Of a DNA stretch of 64,000 nt, positions 53,730-62,509 are shown piece after piece (the first letter of the stretch is position 1; each line of letters opens with the position of its first letter). A model generated the notes under the pieces. It had not been told where the DNA came from and made no database searches. It saw only the letters and a program-made list of their open reading frames with translations. Both the position numbers and the translations under genes were made by a program. Source of the DNA: Flavivirga spongiicola (GTDB lineage Bacteria > Bacteroidota > Bacteroidia > Flavobacteriales > Flavobacteriaceae); the NCBI RefSeq assembly GCF_030540825.1, contig NZ_JAUOEO010000002.1, forward strand, positions 434,001 through 498,000. The letters run 5' to 3'.

Positions 53730-54611
53730 ATGACTAATAAAAAGGAATTTTTAAAGAATAGAAATCAGAACTTAAATGAACGTTCTAATATTTTAGATAG
53801 TGCTACAGTCTATCTTTCAGGTCCCATGGACTTTGTCGCGAGCAGAGAAGAAGAAAAAGAAAAAGGCTGGCGTACCAGAATCACCGACTTTTTAAACATC
53901 ATGAAAACCACGGTCTATGACCCTTGGGAGAAACCTGAAGTATCAGGAATGAAGCATTACGGTAAAGAAGATGAATTTACAGTTGATGCTAGAGAACGGT
54001 GGACTTACGATAATGACGAAAATGGAGCTAAAATCAGAGCTGAATTATCAGAAGAATTCTGGCCTACATTACATATTGACCTGAGAATGACTGATTTGGC
54101 AGATTTCATTATAGCCTACTGTCCCACAAATGTTTACAGTGTAGGTACCGTTCACGAAATTGCCACCGCTAGATTACAACATAAACCAGTTTTACTGGTA
54201 TCACCTCCTCTTAAATATGATGCTTTTGACGAACTAGAATCATACTTGAAAGACTTTCCTGATGACGGTAAAGCCAAAGAGCTATTTGATGCTTTTAAAA
54301 AAGAAGTACCTATAAGACCCAACCCTAATGCGATTCCAAGCCTGTGGTATATGGCATTGTTGGAACGGGAAGATTACTTTTTTGATGGTTTTGGTTGGGA
54401 TTATATCCGGAATCATCCAGATTTTAAGGATAAAATCGATTGGCCATATTATGCCCCATTGGATGAGCGCGAAGCTGGTTCTGGCGTGCCAAAAAAACCT
54501 TTGCTTCCATATTTACACAAATTAAATTCTCAAATTCCGAAAAACTTTGATATGGATCGCGGTGAGAAGACTGAAAATGCCGATTGGTTAATATTTGTTG
54601 ATGAATCTTAA
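53730..54611 (+). CDS. Nucleoside 2-deoxyribosyltransferase-like protein
   Basis: This 293-aa protein is read from ATG 53730, after the EEP stop. The frame extends upstream inside the EEP gene but that part is a shadow. The core has VYLSGPMDF near residue 26, DLRMTDLADFIIAYCPTN near residue 130 and SVGTVHEIATARLQ, where the Glu is the family nucleophile. The family cleaves or exchanges N-glycosidic bonds of deoxynucleosides, and related folds process NAD or nucleotides. The C-terminal ~110 residues are extra. Second gene of the operon. Confidence 0.8.
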   Translation: MTNKKEFLKNRNQNLNERSNILDSATVYLSGPMDFVASREEEKEKGWRTRITDFLNIMKTTVYDPWEKPEVSGMKHYGKEDEFTVDARERWTYDNDENGAKIRAELSEEFWPTLHIDLRMTDLADFIIAYCPTNVYSVGTVHEIATARLQHKPVLLVSPPLKYDAFDELESYLKDFPDDGKAKELFDAFKKEVPIRPNPNAIPSLWYMALLEREDYFFDGFGWDYIRNHPDFKDKIDWPYYAPLDEREAGSGVPKKPLLPYLHKLNSQIPKNFDMDRGEKTENADWLIFVDES

Positions 54612-54623
54612 TAATTTTATATA

Positions 54624-56213
54624 ATGAGCAATTGGAGTTTAAACAATTACGACCATTTAAAATACGGACCCCTATTAGGCATTAGTGATGAAGGCAGTGC
54701 CGCTTCAGAAATAATGATGGCCAGTAAAAAAGGCGCTAAAAAAACAGCTAACCAGCATTTTGAAGAACAGGAAAGCGGACTCATTTATGATGCCGAAAGA
54801 ATGACAAGTGCTGGTGAAGTTCCTGTCGGACCAGAGGAATACGAACAAATTATCAATGGATCTCTTAACAGTTTACTATATTCAACGAATGTAGGTGTAC
54901 GTGTTAACGCTAGACTTTATCAGCCATTACCAGAATTTTTTATTTCTGATGCCAGAGAAAACATGGATCTATTGGTTACAAAAATAAAAGAGGTTTTTGC
55001 TCCTTTTAATAACACGATTAATGGTATTCCCCGGCCGCTTTCAATTAGGCTGGTATTATCTCCAACTGATACAAAGCCATTTGATACTCTAAAAGGTCTC
55101 AAGAGCAGGATTGACGATTTGAGAACTCAAGGAGATTTGTCAACACCAGAGATTCATCGCGTTTCAATATTGACAATATTTAACAAGGAGATAACGCAAC
55201 AAGACGATTTTGATTTTATTAAACAATGCATTGTCAAAGCAGCAGAATTAAAAATTCGAGTCATAGCTATTGACGGACATAAAGTTGAAGCAGCTCGTAA
55301 AAGGTTAAGCGTTCAGGGAATTTTAAACGTGTTAGGCTCAGGTCATGCTATTAAGCTTTTAAAATTTGCTCAGCAACATGGCGTATTGCTTAGATATCGC
55401 TATGCAGTAGATGTTCAATCGGCTGCCAGAACTATATGGACTGGTCTTTTTAGCGCGAAAACCAATGGTCTTGACGCGGCAAAATATGGATTGGTACCAC
55501 TTCAATTTGAAGACCAACGCCATGTGATTGAAATCATACAGAAATGGATGAATGATTGGACTGCAGTTCCTGCTTTTTATGTGGATACTCCTATGCTTAC
55601 TAATGATGATGTTTATTTATCTGACCGATGTCAGGATGCTTTGATTAAATGGTTAAACATGGTCAATGAAAAAGGAGTAAAAACAGTTTTAGTTGACTGC
55701 CCTGATCGTATAAACCCAAGAATAGACACACCTGGTAAGGAGACTGCCCGTCGCTTGATAAAACTCGATGAAAACGATGAGACAGATCGAGGTGTGCTTA
55801 CCTATAGTCAGATAAAAGAAGTCGTGTCCCATAGCAAAAAGATTGGTGTGAACATTCTATGGTCTGGAGGTATTCGTCCGCAAAATGCATATGAACTTGG
55901 AAAAATGGAAGTGGCCGGAATATTTACAACCAGCAGCACCTCTATTCGAATTCCTGTAGGCAATGTATTAGCCAGCGATTGGCAAATGGCATCTGAGGTT
56001 GAGCCAACTTCAGAAGGCATACAAAAGGTCCATTCGTTATTACAGGCTGGTTTTTTAAGCTCTAAACTTAAAGATTCTAATAAAGACCTTGTTAAACAGC
56101 TTGATGATAAAGCACAGATCCTAATGAATACCGAACGCCCATTTGACCAGGAATTAGACGATTTAAAGTCAGTACTCGTTACTGGATGGCAATTATGCTG
56201 GAATCAATCTTAA
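54624..56213 (+). CDS. Unrecognised 529-aa protein, possible TIM-barrel enzyme
   Basis: I cannot assign a family. The C-terminal half alternates strands and helices, with KTVLVDCPDR near residue 355, GVNILWSGGIRPQNAYEL near residue 412 and AGIFTTSSTSI. That resembles the phosphate-binding GG loop and barrel end of TIM-barrel enzymes, such as nicotinate/quinolinate phosphoribosyltransferase-like or related folds; this is only a pattern impression. There is no signal peptide. It is 12 bases after the deoxyribosyltransferase-like gene and 12 before the flavoprotein, so firmly in the operon. Confidence 0.6.
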   Translation: MSNWSLNNYDHLKYGPLLGISDEGSAASEIMMASKKGAKKTANQHFEEQESGLIYDAERMTSAGEVPVGPEEYEQIINGSLNSLLYSTNVGVRVNARLYQPLPEFFISDARENMDLLVTKIKEVFAPFNNTINGIPRPLSIRLVLSPTDTKPFDTLKGLKSRIDDLRTQGDLSTPEIHRVSILTIFNKEITQQDDFDFIKQCIVKAAELKIRVIAIDGHKVEAARKRLSVQGILNVLGSGHAIKLLKFAQQHGVLLRYRYAVDVQSAARTIWTGLFSAKTNGLDAAKYGLVPLQFEDQRHVIEIIQKWMNDWTAVPAFYVDTPMLTNDDVYLSDRCQDALIKWLNMVNEKGVKTVLVDCPDRINPRIDTPGKETARRLIKLDENDETDRGVLTYSQIKEVVSHSKKIGVNILWSGGIRPQNAYELGKMEVAGIFTTSSTSIRIPVGNVLASDWQMASEVEPTSEGIQKVHSLLQAGFLSSKLKDSNKDLVKQLDDKAQILMNTERPFDQELDDLKSVLVTGWQLCWNQS

Positions 56214-56225
56214 CACTATTATATT

Positions 56226-57677
56226 ATGACCAAGTTAAATTCAAGTTTAGAAGAAGTATCCAGACATTCGGAGCAGCAACCTTTTGATTGTATTATTGTT
56301 GGAGGCGGCTCTGCTGGAATGACCATGGCACGCTCTATAAATGATACAAATCCCGATTTAAATATTCTTATTCTAGAAGCAGGAGCCGCGCCCTTCTTAA
56401 CGCATATTTCAAATACCGAACTTCGATATGCCAGATCTCTGGCTAGTAATGTAAGAAATCAAACAGCCTATAATCAAAAACTTTCCGATGGTTCTAATTT
56501 CGGAACTTTTTATGGCTGTCTTGGAGGTAGAGGTCTTTTCTGGAATGGAGCTTCTCCACGATTTAGATCTCACGATCTCCAAAACTGGCCCGAGGAAATC
56601 GATTTGAATCCTCATTATGGTTGGGCAGAATCAGAATTTAGAGTTAACACTGGGCTTGGACAAACCGCTTTAGCAAACAACATAATAAGCAGAATCAATA
56701 GCGGAACGGATCTAAAGGCTGAAGCCGGTCCTTTTGCTGTGGATTATGACACGGATAAGGTAGGATCGTTAAGAGCTGGTATCGCATCTGGCTTTAGTTT
56801 GTTTTTTAGGGGATTAGCTCAGGATATCTTTGATGATAAAATTCAAATTTGTATCAATTCTTTTGTTCATGAACTCATCCACGATAATAATAAGGTTTCA
56901 GGAGTTTTGGTCTCTGAAACTGGACAAGGAGAGAAACTCCAAATCCATGGTCGTTCTGTTGTTCTTGCAGGCGGAGGTATTGAATCTATACTTTTAGCAT
57001 TGAAATCCAACCTGCCAGATGATAGTGGTAGAATAGGATTTGGACTGCAAGAACATTTATTTTATGACTGCTGGTTCAATGGAACACATTTATATCAAAA
57101 CAATCCTGATACAGCTATAGTTTATATCCCCTCCAGTTCATTAACTTCAGAGCAGTGGGAATTACATGCACCGGGTAGATCATTGTTCACATTAGATAAT
57201 GGTGAAGACTGGGACCCCCAAAATACGGAGCCTTATCGAATCATGATCAGATCATTTTGTGGCACGGACAAGAATGCGAACAACCGGGTAGAGCTTGGAG
57301 ACAGCTCAAAACTTGGAGGCTCTATTGTTTATTTCGATTACACCGACGATGATAATCGAAGAAAAGATCAAATGCTTAAAAATGCAAAGCAAATACAGCG
57401 TTCATTAAACCTTGAAGTAGTTGGTGATTTGGCTGTTGATTCTCCTGAACGTTTTCGACCACCGGGAAGTAGTTATCACGAAGCTGGAGGCTTAGACATG
57501 GGGAAGGACCCTAAAAATTCTGTCACCAATACAGATGGCGCATTTCATAAAATAGAAAACCTTATAAGTGCCGATGCGGCTTCTTTTCCGGAGATTGGAG
57601 CCACCAATCCACATTTAACCATCGTTGCAGTAGCTCGTCATAAGGGCATCCAACTAGCAAAAACCTTATCAAAATAA
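56226..57677 (+). CDS. GMC-like FAD-dependent oxidoreductase
   Basis: This 483-aa flavoprotein has the dinucleotide fold FDCIIVGGGSAGMTMARS near residue 20, then ILILEAGAAP, the GGRGLFWNGASPRF loop near residue 100 typical of the GMC oxidoreductase FAD site, and the C-terminal ATNPHLTIVAVARHKGIQLA with the His/Asn-rich FAD and active-site residues. GMC enzymes oxidise alcohols and sugars. The substrate in this operon is unknown. The next gene starts two bases after the stop. Confidence 0.83.
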   Translation: MTKLNSSLEEVSRHSEQQPFDCIIVGGGSAGMTMARSINDTNPDLNILILEAGAAPFLTHISNTELRYARSLASNVRNQTAYNQKLSDGSNFGTFYGCLGGRGLFWNGASPRFRSHDLQNWPEEIDLNPHYGWAESEFRVNTGLGQTALANNIISRINSGTDLKAEAGPFAVDYDTDKVGSLRAGIASGFSLFFRGLAQDIFDDKIQICINSFVHELIHDNNKVSGVLVSETGQGEKLQIHGRSVVLAGGGIESILLALKSNLPDDSGRIGFGLQEHLFYDCWFNGTHLYQNNPDTAIVYIPSSSLTSEQWELHAPGRSLFTLDNGEDWDPQNTEPYRIMIRSFCGTDKNANNRVELGDSSKLGGSIVYFDYTDDDNRRKDQMLKNAKQIQRSLNLEVVGDLAVDSPERFRPPGSSYHEAGGLDMGKDPKNSVTNTDGAFHKIENLISADAASFPEIGATNPHLTIVAVARHKGIQLAKTLSK

Positions 57678-57679
57678 TC

Positions 57680-58522
57680 ATGAAGGAAAATAAAATTGTA
57701 TTACAAACCCCATCAAATGCCGTTCGTGTATTTGCCGGATTTGCGGCACAACGATTATCTTTAAATTTAGAAGATTCCGAAGAGGAAATCCACAGGAAAC
57801 GAGGTGAATTTTTTAGCGAATTAGGGGGGACATTCATGCCAGGAACCCCACTGATGCAAGCCAGATTAGGGCTTAGTGCCTATCTTCCTGCGGTCATTGA
57901 CCCAGGTGTTGGTTCACACTTACCAGATGAAGTAGCTATTATTGTTTATGTTTCTCAGGAAATCTATAATAAGTTTAGAGGAACTTCCTTGTCACGTCGT
58001 ATGTACACAAGATCACATCATGCTGCTTTTAATATGGGAGCTTCAAGTGCACAGTTCCCAGGAAATATTGATGAACCTTCAAACCGACCTACTAATGGTG
58101 TCACCTCCTGGGCCTGGTATCTCTTCGATAAAGATTTCGATTGGCAAGCTGGGCAAACCAGAGTTGTTATGTCTATTCCTGTTAAACGCAATGTGAACCT
58201 GATAAGTGAAACAGATCTTATAACATTTCATAAATCTAATGCCGACATGTTGCAATCTATGGGATGTGATCAACTGATAACCTTATATCACCCGGATTAT
58301 ATTGTAAACTGGATGTATACATCTGATGGTGTAGATGCCGATTTTGATACTTCAGTATTAACGCCCGCTAATTATAAGGTTTTTCGAGACCTGCCATGTG
58401 AAACAAAACATGTAGTAAGCGATGAAGATGAGGGGATCGAAATATCAGGGACTTCAGCCTTTAATTTTCGCTTTTCCAGATATTTAAAATTCTTTAATCA
58501 CAAAAAAACAGACGATGGATGA
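57680..58522 (+). CDS. Unrecognised 280-aa protein
   Basis: I recognise no family or motif. The protein is soluble and mixed alpha/beta, with GVGSHLPDEVAIIVYVSQEI near residue 75, TRSHHAAFNMGASSAQF near residue 112 and a C-terminal FRDLPCETKHVV. His and Asp residues around 100-125 might form a metal site. It overlaps the downstream membrane-protein gene by 8 bases, so the two are translationally coupled. It may be the enzymatic or adaptor partner of that protein. Confidence 0.6.
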   Translation: MKENKIVLQTPSNAVRVFAGFAAQRLSLNLEDSEEEIHRKRGEFFSELGGTFMPGTPLMQARLGLSAYLPAVIDPGVGSHLPDEVAIIVYVSQEIYNKFRGTSLSRRMYTRSHHAAFNMGASSAQFPGNIDEPSNRPTNGVTSWAWYLFDKDFDWQAGQTRVVMSIPVKRNVNLISETDLITFHKSNADMLQSMGCDQLITLYHPDYIVNWMYTSDGVDADFDTSVLTPANYKVFRDLPCETKHVVSDEDEGIEISGTSAFNFRFSRYLKFFNHKKTDDG

Positions 58523-58976
58523 AACCGAAAAACGAAGCCTTCTTAAAGATGAGTATTTTAATATTCAATCGAAAATTAGTGACTTCGATAGTAAAGCATT
58601 GACCATAAAGACCTGGAGTATCTCCTTTAGTTTGGCAGCCATGGTGGCAGCTTTTTCATATCGTGCTCCTTTGGCTCTTTTGCTAGGCAGTATTAGCGCC
58701 ATTGTATTTTGGATTCTGGAAGCCTACTGGAAGACTTTTCAATATGCTTTCTACAAAAGGGGGTGGCAGATTGAAGATTTTTTTGAAGGTAAAAATGCTG
58801 ATATTATCCCATTGCAAATAGGAAAAAGCTTTAGTAAAAATTTAAGCAGCAATTCGACTAGGCGTTTTTTTAGGGTACTATTCTGGAGACATGTTTTGCT
58901 TCCGCATATATTTATTTTTATTATTGGCCTTGTAATATATTTTATTAATCCAGAGTCGCTCACCACAGCACCCTAA
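58515..58976 (+). CDS. Two-helix membrane protein, effector-like
   Basis: This 153-aa protein has a soluble N-terminus (KDEYFNIQSKISDFDSKALT), two membrane segments close together (about 34-70), a soluble middle and a third hydrophobic segment near 125-145. The layout resembles the small membrane proteins with D-x-D-x-K-A-L-T-I-K motifs found beside bacterial conflict systems, including SLATT/2TM-type effectors, but the match is not firm. It is the last gene of the operon and overlaps its upstream neighbour by 8 bases. Confidence 0.6.
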   Translation: MDETEKRSLLKDEYFNIQSKISDFDSKALTIKTWSISFSLAAMVAAFSYRAPLALLLGSISAIVFWILEAYWKTFQYAFYKRGWQIEDFFEGKNADIIPLQIGKSFSKNLSSNSTRRFFRVLFWRHVLLPHIFIFIIGLVIYFINPESLTTAP

Positions 58977-59016
58977 ACATATAATCCAACCGATTAATTC
59001 TGGTTGTTAATTGGTA

Positions 59017-59877
59017 TTAGTCGACTTTCCATTTATTTTCAAAAGCCTCCCACGTCCCCTGTCCGTCGACTAAATTTTCATAAATAATACGGCACATACC
59101 GGGCGAAGCAATTGAGGTTTCATTACCCATACTTACAATTTCTGAAGCGAAAAGCTTTTCAGCATCACTACCCGGTGCTGCACTGGCAAAATTCTTAAAA
59201 TACTGAAAGATTTTCTTTGCAGCCCATATACGTCCTGTATTAAGACTGTCTCTGCTGAGTCCTAATGTATCAATAGTTTCTTTACCTGTATCTGTCTTGT
59301 GTTTAATAAGACCAGACTCGGTAAATTCTAAATGCTCAGAAGGTGCCAAATTAGGATCAAAAGGATTCATTAATAAGGGGGTTTCCTGATCTCCTTGTTT
59401 CGGATTTTCACAAGGATATTCAGAAGCAGGATCAGGATGCACCGGTCGTTGCTCTTTTATTGGGAATAGTGTTCCTTTATAAGGACGATTACAGAGTGTA
59501 CATGATAATAGATAATTATCCCAGTCGTAAGCAAGCCACCAGTAGCCATCTTCACACATCTTAGAGGTTTTTCTGCTTTTCGATACCAAATTATGTAGGT
59601 TTTCCTGTTCTTCTCCAACCGCTTCAAGTTGTTTGATTTCACTTTTGGGCCTGTAGTGCTCAACATCCCCATAGGAGGTAACCTGCAGCTCGCAGTAACC
59701 ACACCTGTGTCTCTGAGCTTCCATAAAATGGCTTTTATATTTTCCCCAAAAGGCCGGATTAAACTCCGGCTTTTTATTAGAGTTAATAGCATCTTGAATT
59801 TTTTTGAGTTCGGCAGCCGCTTCGGCGTCGAATTCAGCAGCCTTGTCGTTTTTGTTAGGTCGATTTAATTTCAACAT
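59017..59877 (-). CDS. HNH nuclease of the TIGR02646/PtuB type
   Basis: This 286-aa protein has two zinc CxxC pairs (HRCGYCE with Cys 59 and 62; SCTLCNRPYKGTLF) around the HNH motif DVEHYRPKSE (His74), then the conserved LLMNPFDPNLAPSEHLEF and TIDTLGLSRDSLN segments. That set defines the TIGR02646/PtuB-type HNH family found in Septu and retron-associated defence systems. The gene follows the HNH-ATPase fusion by 6 bases on the same strand, so the pair is a unit. Catalytic His is intact here. Confidence 0.88.
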   Translation of the reverse strand: MLKLNRPNKNDKAAEFDAEAAAELKKIQDAINSNKKPEFNPAFWGKYKSHFMEAQRHRCGYCELQVTSYGDVEHYRPKSEIKQLEAVGEEQENLHNLVSKSRKTSKMCEDGYWWLAYDWDNYLLSCTLCNRPYKGTLFPIKEQRPVHPDPASEYPCENPKQGDQETPLLMNPFDPNLAPSEHLEFTESGLIKHKTDTGKETIDTLGLSRDSLNTGRIWAAKKIFQYFKNFASAAPGSDAEKLFASEIVSMGNETSIASPGMCRIIYENLVDGQGTWEAFENKWKVD

Positions 59878-59883
59878 ACTTTA

Positions 59884-62109
59884 TCAAGCTTTATCGAATG
59901 TATCCTTGAGTTTTGCTTTTAGCTTTTCTTTTAGTTCATCCATTTCCATAGCTTCTGTTCCTTGATCCAGCACTTCGCCCAAAACTTCTCTAAACTGACC
60001 AAAAAGTGAACCGTCCGGCTGGTATTTTAAACGTTTTTCAAGTGTGTTTTCAATATGTTTTATGGCTTCAGCATTTTCAGTTTTACCGGCCAGTACCAGA
60101 TTTCTATGATCCTGCATCAGTTTGCTCGTTCCCGGATCCAGGGTGCCATCCATAGCAAACCACATCCCTGTATATAGTCGTTCTACTGGGGTTCCCGGTG
60201 GAATATCTACCTGATCAAATTTTATATCGTTTGTTTCCAGATTTCGAGACATGATATGTATTTCGCCTTTGCGTGCCGGCCTCAAGCACAAGGGGTCATG
60301 CGTTGTCACAATAAAAGTAGTTCTTGGAAATATTCTTCGAAGCAGCGACACGATTTTTATTTTCCAGCTGGGATGTAAATGAACTCCAATCTCATCAATA
60401 AGCACGATACCTTCAGCATCTTCAATAGAATCCCATTTCTCAAATAATGTAATCATGATATCCAGTGAATAGGCAATGACAGATTGATAGCCATCACATA
60501 ATTCTCGAATTAAATAATTGCCGTCTGGAAGCTTAACCTTTACCACACCATTTCTTCTATAAATATCAGCTTCTTGCCTTTCCGCAGGATCGAAATCAAG
60601 GAGCTTAAAAAGTGCTGTTTTAATCTGTTTAAATCGTTCTGAAGAAACGTCTTTGACACTTCCTAACCAACTCTCAACATCGCGTAACTGGTTTTGAGGA
60701 TCGAAAAGATTCTTCACATTGGTAGGAGCATAACTAAATTCTTTATAATTATCTGAGTGTTTTATGGGCAAGATACGTGTTGAACCATAAGCAAGTAACA
60801 TGATGACATCTTTTGGAATATTTGATGTAAAGTGCTTATCTCTTTTATTAAAATGTAATTCAAAAGGTTTGTTGAAATTAGTCATCCATACTTTTACATG
60901 GCCCGAACTCACACCAGTAGCACGTCTCACACATTTACGGGCATCAAAAACATCCTCAAGGTTATTTAAATTTTCCTGACCAATCAAAGCCAGCGAAATG
61001 GCCTGCAATACAGAACTTTTGCCAGTTGAGTTCCTCCCTATTAATAGCATCCATGATTCACCGGCACCTGAAATCTCGGGCTGAGGAAATTTAAAATGTA
61101 AGGACTTGATGCCTTTAAAATTAATTATTTCCACACGCTCGATTAGCTTAGCTCCCGTATAATAAGAGCGTTTATCTTCAGCCAGTTGAGATTTAATATC
61201 ATAGCTAAACTGCTGCTCGAAATTATATTTCTTTTTGGTTTGTCTTGAACTTCGTTTTTTGGGGATTTTAAATGCTTTGAAGTCCAGATTCTCATTTAAC
61301 AATGGTAAATCTCCCTGTAATTCTGTCTGGATCTTATTAATTAAATCGGGGAAATGTTTTATTAAACCACTGACTTTTGTACTGAGCCATTGTGAAGTGA
61401 ATTGGCGTCTAACTGCCAAATGGTTCTTGTCGGCATTTAAACTATCCAGCAGTTGGATGAGAACGGATTCTTGATCAGCACCTTTTGATTTATTAATAAG
61501 CTTGAAAATTATTTTTAATTGATCAGAAACCTCTTTTCTTGAATATATAAGGTTCTCTCTATTGAGACCTAAAACCTCAATACTAATACGTCCTTTTTCT
61601 GTAAGTGGAACGACCTGACCATTATCTAAAAATTCAAAATGAATCTCATTCCAATCTTTCGGGTCACAAGGATCTAATAATAAAGCCTGTTCGTCATAAA
61701 TATTTTTGTTCGGGTATTCCAGGCGATGCCCCTTCACGGGGAAGCGTACATTTTTGTACCTATTGCACTGCTGACAACTGTTATAAAGATTATGCCATTC
61801 CAAAGCCAGCCAATAATACCCGATTACCGCTTTTCCACTGGTATTAATAGCTCTTGATTTTGGTCTGAATGCATCAATATCAGATGAGGCACCAACTATG
61901 GATGTTTCACAATAGGCACATTTATTCCGAAAGAGTTTACGCAGATCTGCTTTACAATGGCTTAAAGTGCTATAATATATTCTTCCAAACTCGATGCGCT
62001 CATTATTGAGTACCTGTTGATGTACACGTATGGTTTCTTCAAGAATATTTTCGGCTCTTTCAATTAGTGCCTTTGGGGACTTAACATCACTTCGTTGTAA
62101 ATATATCAT
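59884..62109 (-). CDS. HNH-like/AAA ATPase fusion, Septu PtuA-like
   Basis: This 741-aa protein fuses two modules. Residues ~45-200 are a second HNH-type domain with CAYCE (Cys 64 and 67) and CQQC (112, 115), but the HNH position reads DIDAFRPKSRA with Ala80 in place of His. Residues ~330-660 are an SMC/ABC-type ATPase with Walker A LIGRNSTGKSS near 355, Walker B GIVLIDEIGVHLHP near 565 and a switch His in FIVTTHDPLCL. Together with the 59017 gene it resembles the PtuA-PtuB Septu pair. Degeneration of the fused HNH suggests it binds DNA rather than cuts it. Confidence 0.86.
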   Translation of the reverse strand: MIYLQRSDVKSPKALIERAENILEETIRVHQQVLNNERIEFGRIYYSTLSHCKADLRKLFRNKCAYCETSIVGASSDIDAFRPKSRAINTSGKAVIGYYWLALEWHNLYNSCQQCNRYKNVRFPVKGHRLEYPNKNIYDEQALLLDPCDPKDWNEIHFEFLDNGQVVPLTEKGRISIEVLGLNRENLIYSRKEVSDQLKIIFKLINKSKGADQESVLIQLLDSLNADKNHLAVRRQFTSQWLSTKVSGLIKHFPDLINKIQTELQGDLPLLNENLDFKAFKIPKKRSSRQTKKKYNFEQQFSYDIKSQLAEDKRSYYTGAKLIERVEIINFKGIKSLHFKFPQPEISGAGESWMLLIGRNSTGKSSVLQAISLALIGQENLNNLEDVFDARKCVRRATGVSSGHVKVWMTNFNKPFELHFNKRDKHFTSNIPKDVIMLLAYGSTRILPIKHSDNYKEFSYAPTNVKNLFDPQNQLRDVESWLGSVKDVSSERFKQIKTALFKLLDFDPAERQEADIYRRNGVVKVKLPDGNYLIRELCDGYQSVIAYSLDIMITLFEKWDSIEDAEGIVLIDEIGVHLHPSWKIKIVSLLRRIFPRTTFIVTTHDPLCLRPARKGEIHIMSRNLETNDIKFDQVDIPPGTPVERLYTGMWFAMDGTLDPGTSKLMQDHRNLVLAGKTENAEAIKHIENTLEKRLKYQPDGSLFGQFREVLGEVLDQGTEAMEMDELKEKLKAKLKDTFDKA

Positions 62110-62509
62110 GAACTTTGTGTTAATTTTAAACCTTACTATTTAGGTAATCTCATTATTCTAATATTAAATATTTTGGCCTACTGATTAAATGAAAATCATT
62201 TTAATAGCACGTCAAAAAACAAGAACAAAAATCCCTACATAGTTCTTTTAAATCTTATACTCAAATGGTATTATAGTAAAGGAGAATATACTACAAGTTT
62301 AAAGATAGTAAAAATCTGTCAAATAATGATACCATTTACACTTTGAATTTCCCCAATAAAATGCGCCCTTTTGTGCTATATTTCGTTATAAAAATAAACC
62401 AGAACTATAGCTATGCTTGATTTTTACGCCTCATCTATCACAAAAAATTCATCATTTTATTTTTGAGTAAATTCAAAGTATAACTGGTATTATACAGAAC
62501 CACTAAGGA
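62110..62509. other. Intergenic region upstream of the HNH-ATPase fusion
   Basis: 400 bases contain no supported gene. The DNA is AT-rich and should hold the promoter of the HNH-ATPase operon and the 3' end of the MBL transcript. I see no strong hairpin or repeat. Confidence 0.55.

Noticed and set aside
59457..59792. 111-aa open frame overlapping the HNH gene on the same strand
   Set aside because: Out-of-frame shadow of the TIGR02646-type gene, whose motifs are all in the other frame.
62413..62466. 17-codon open frame in the gap between the MBL and HNH-ATPase genes
   Set aside because: Too short, no context or conservation signal visible.
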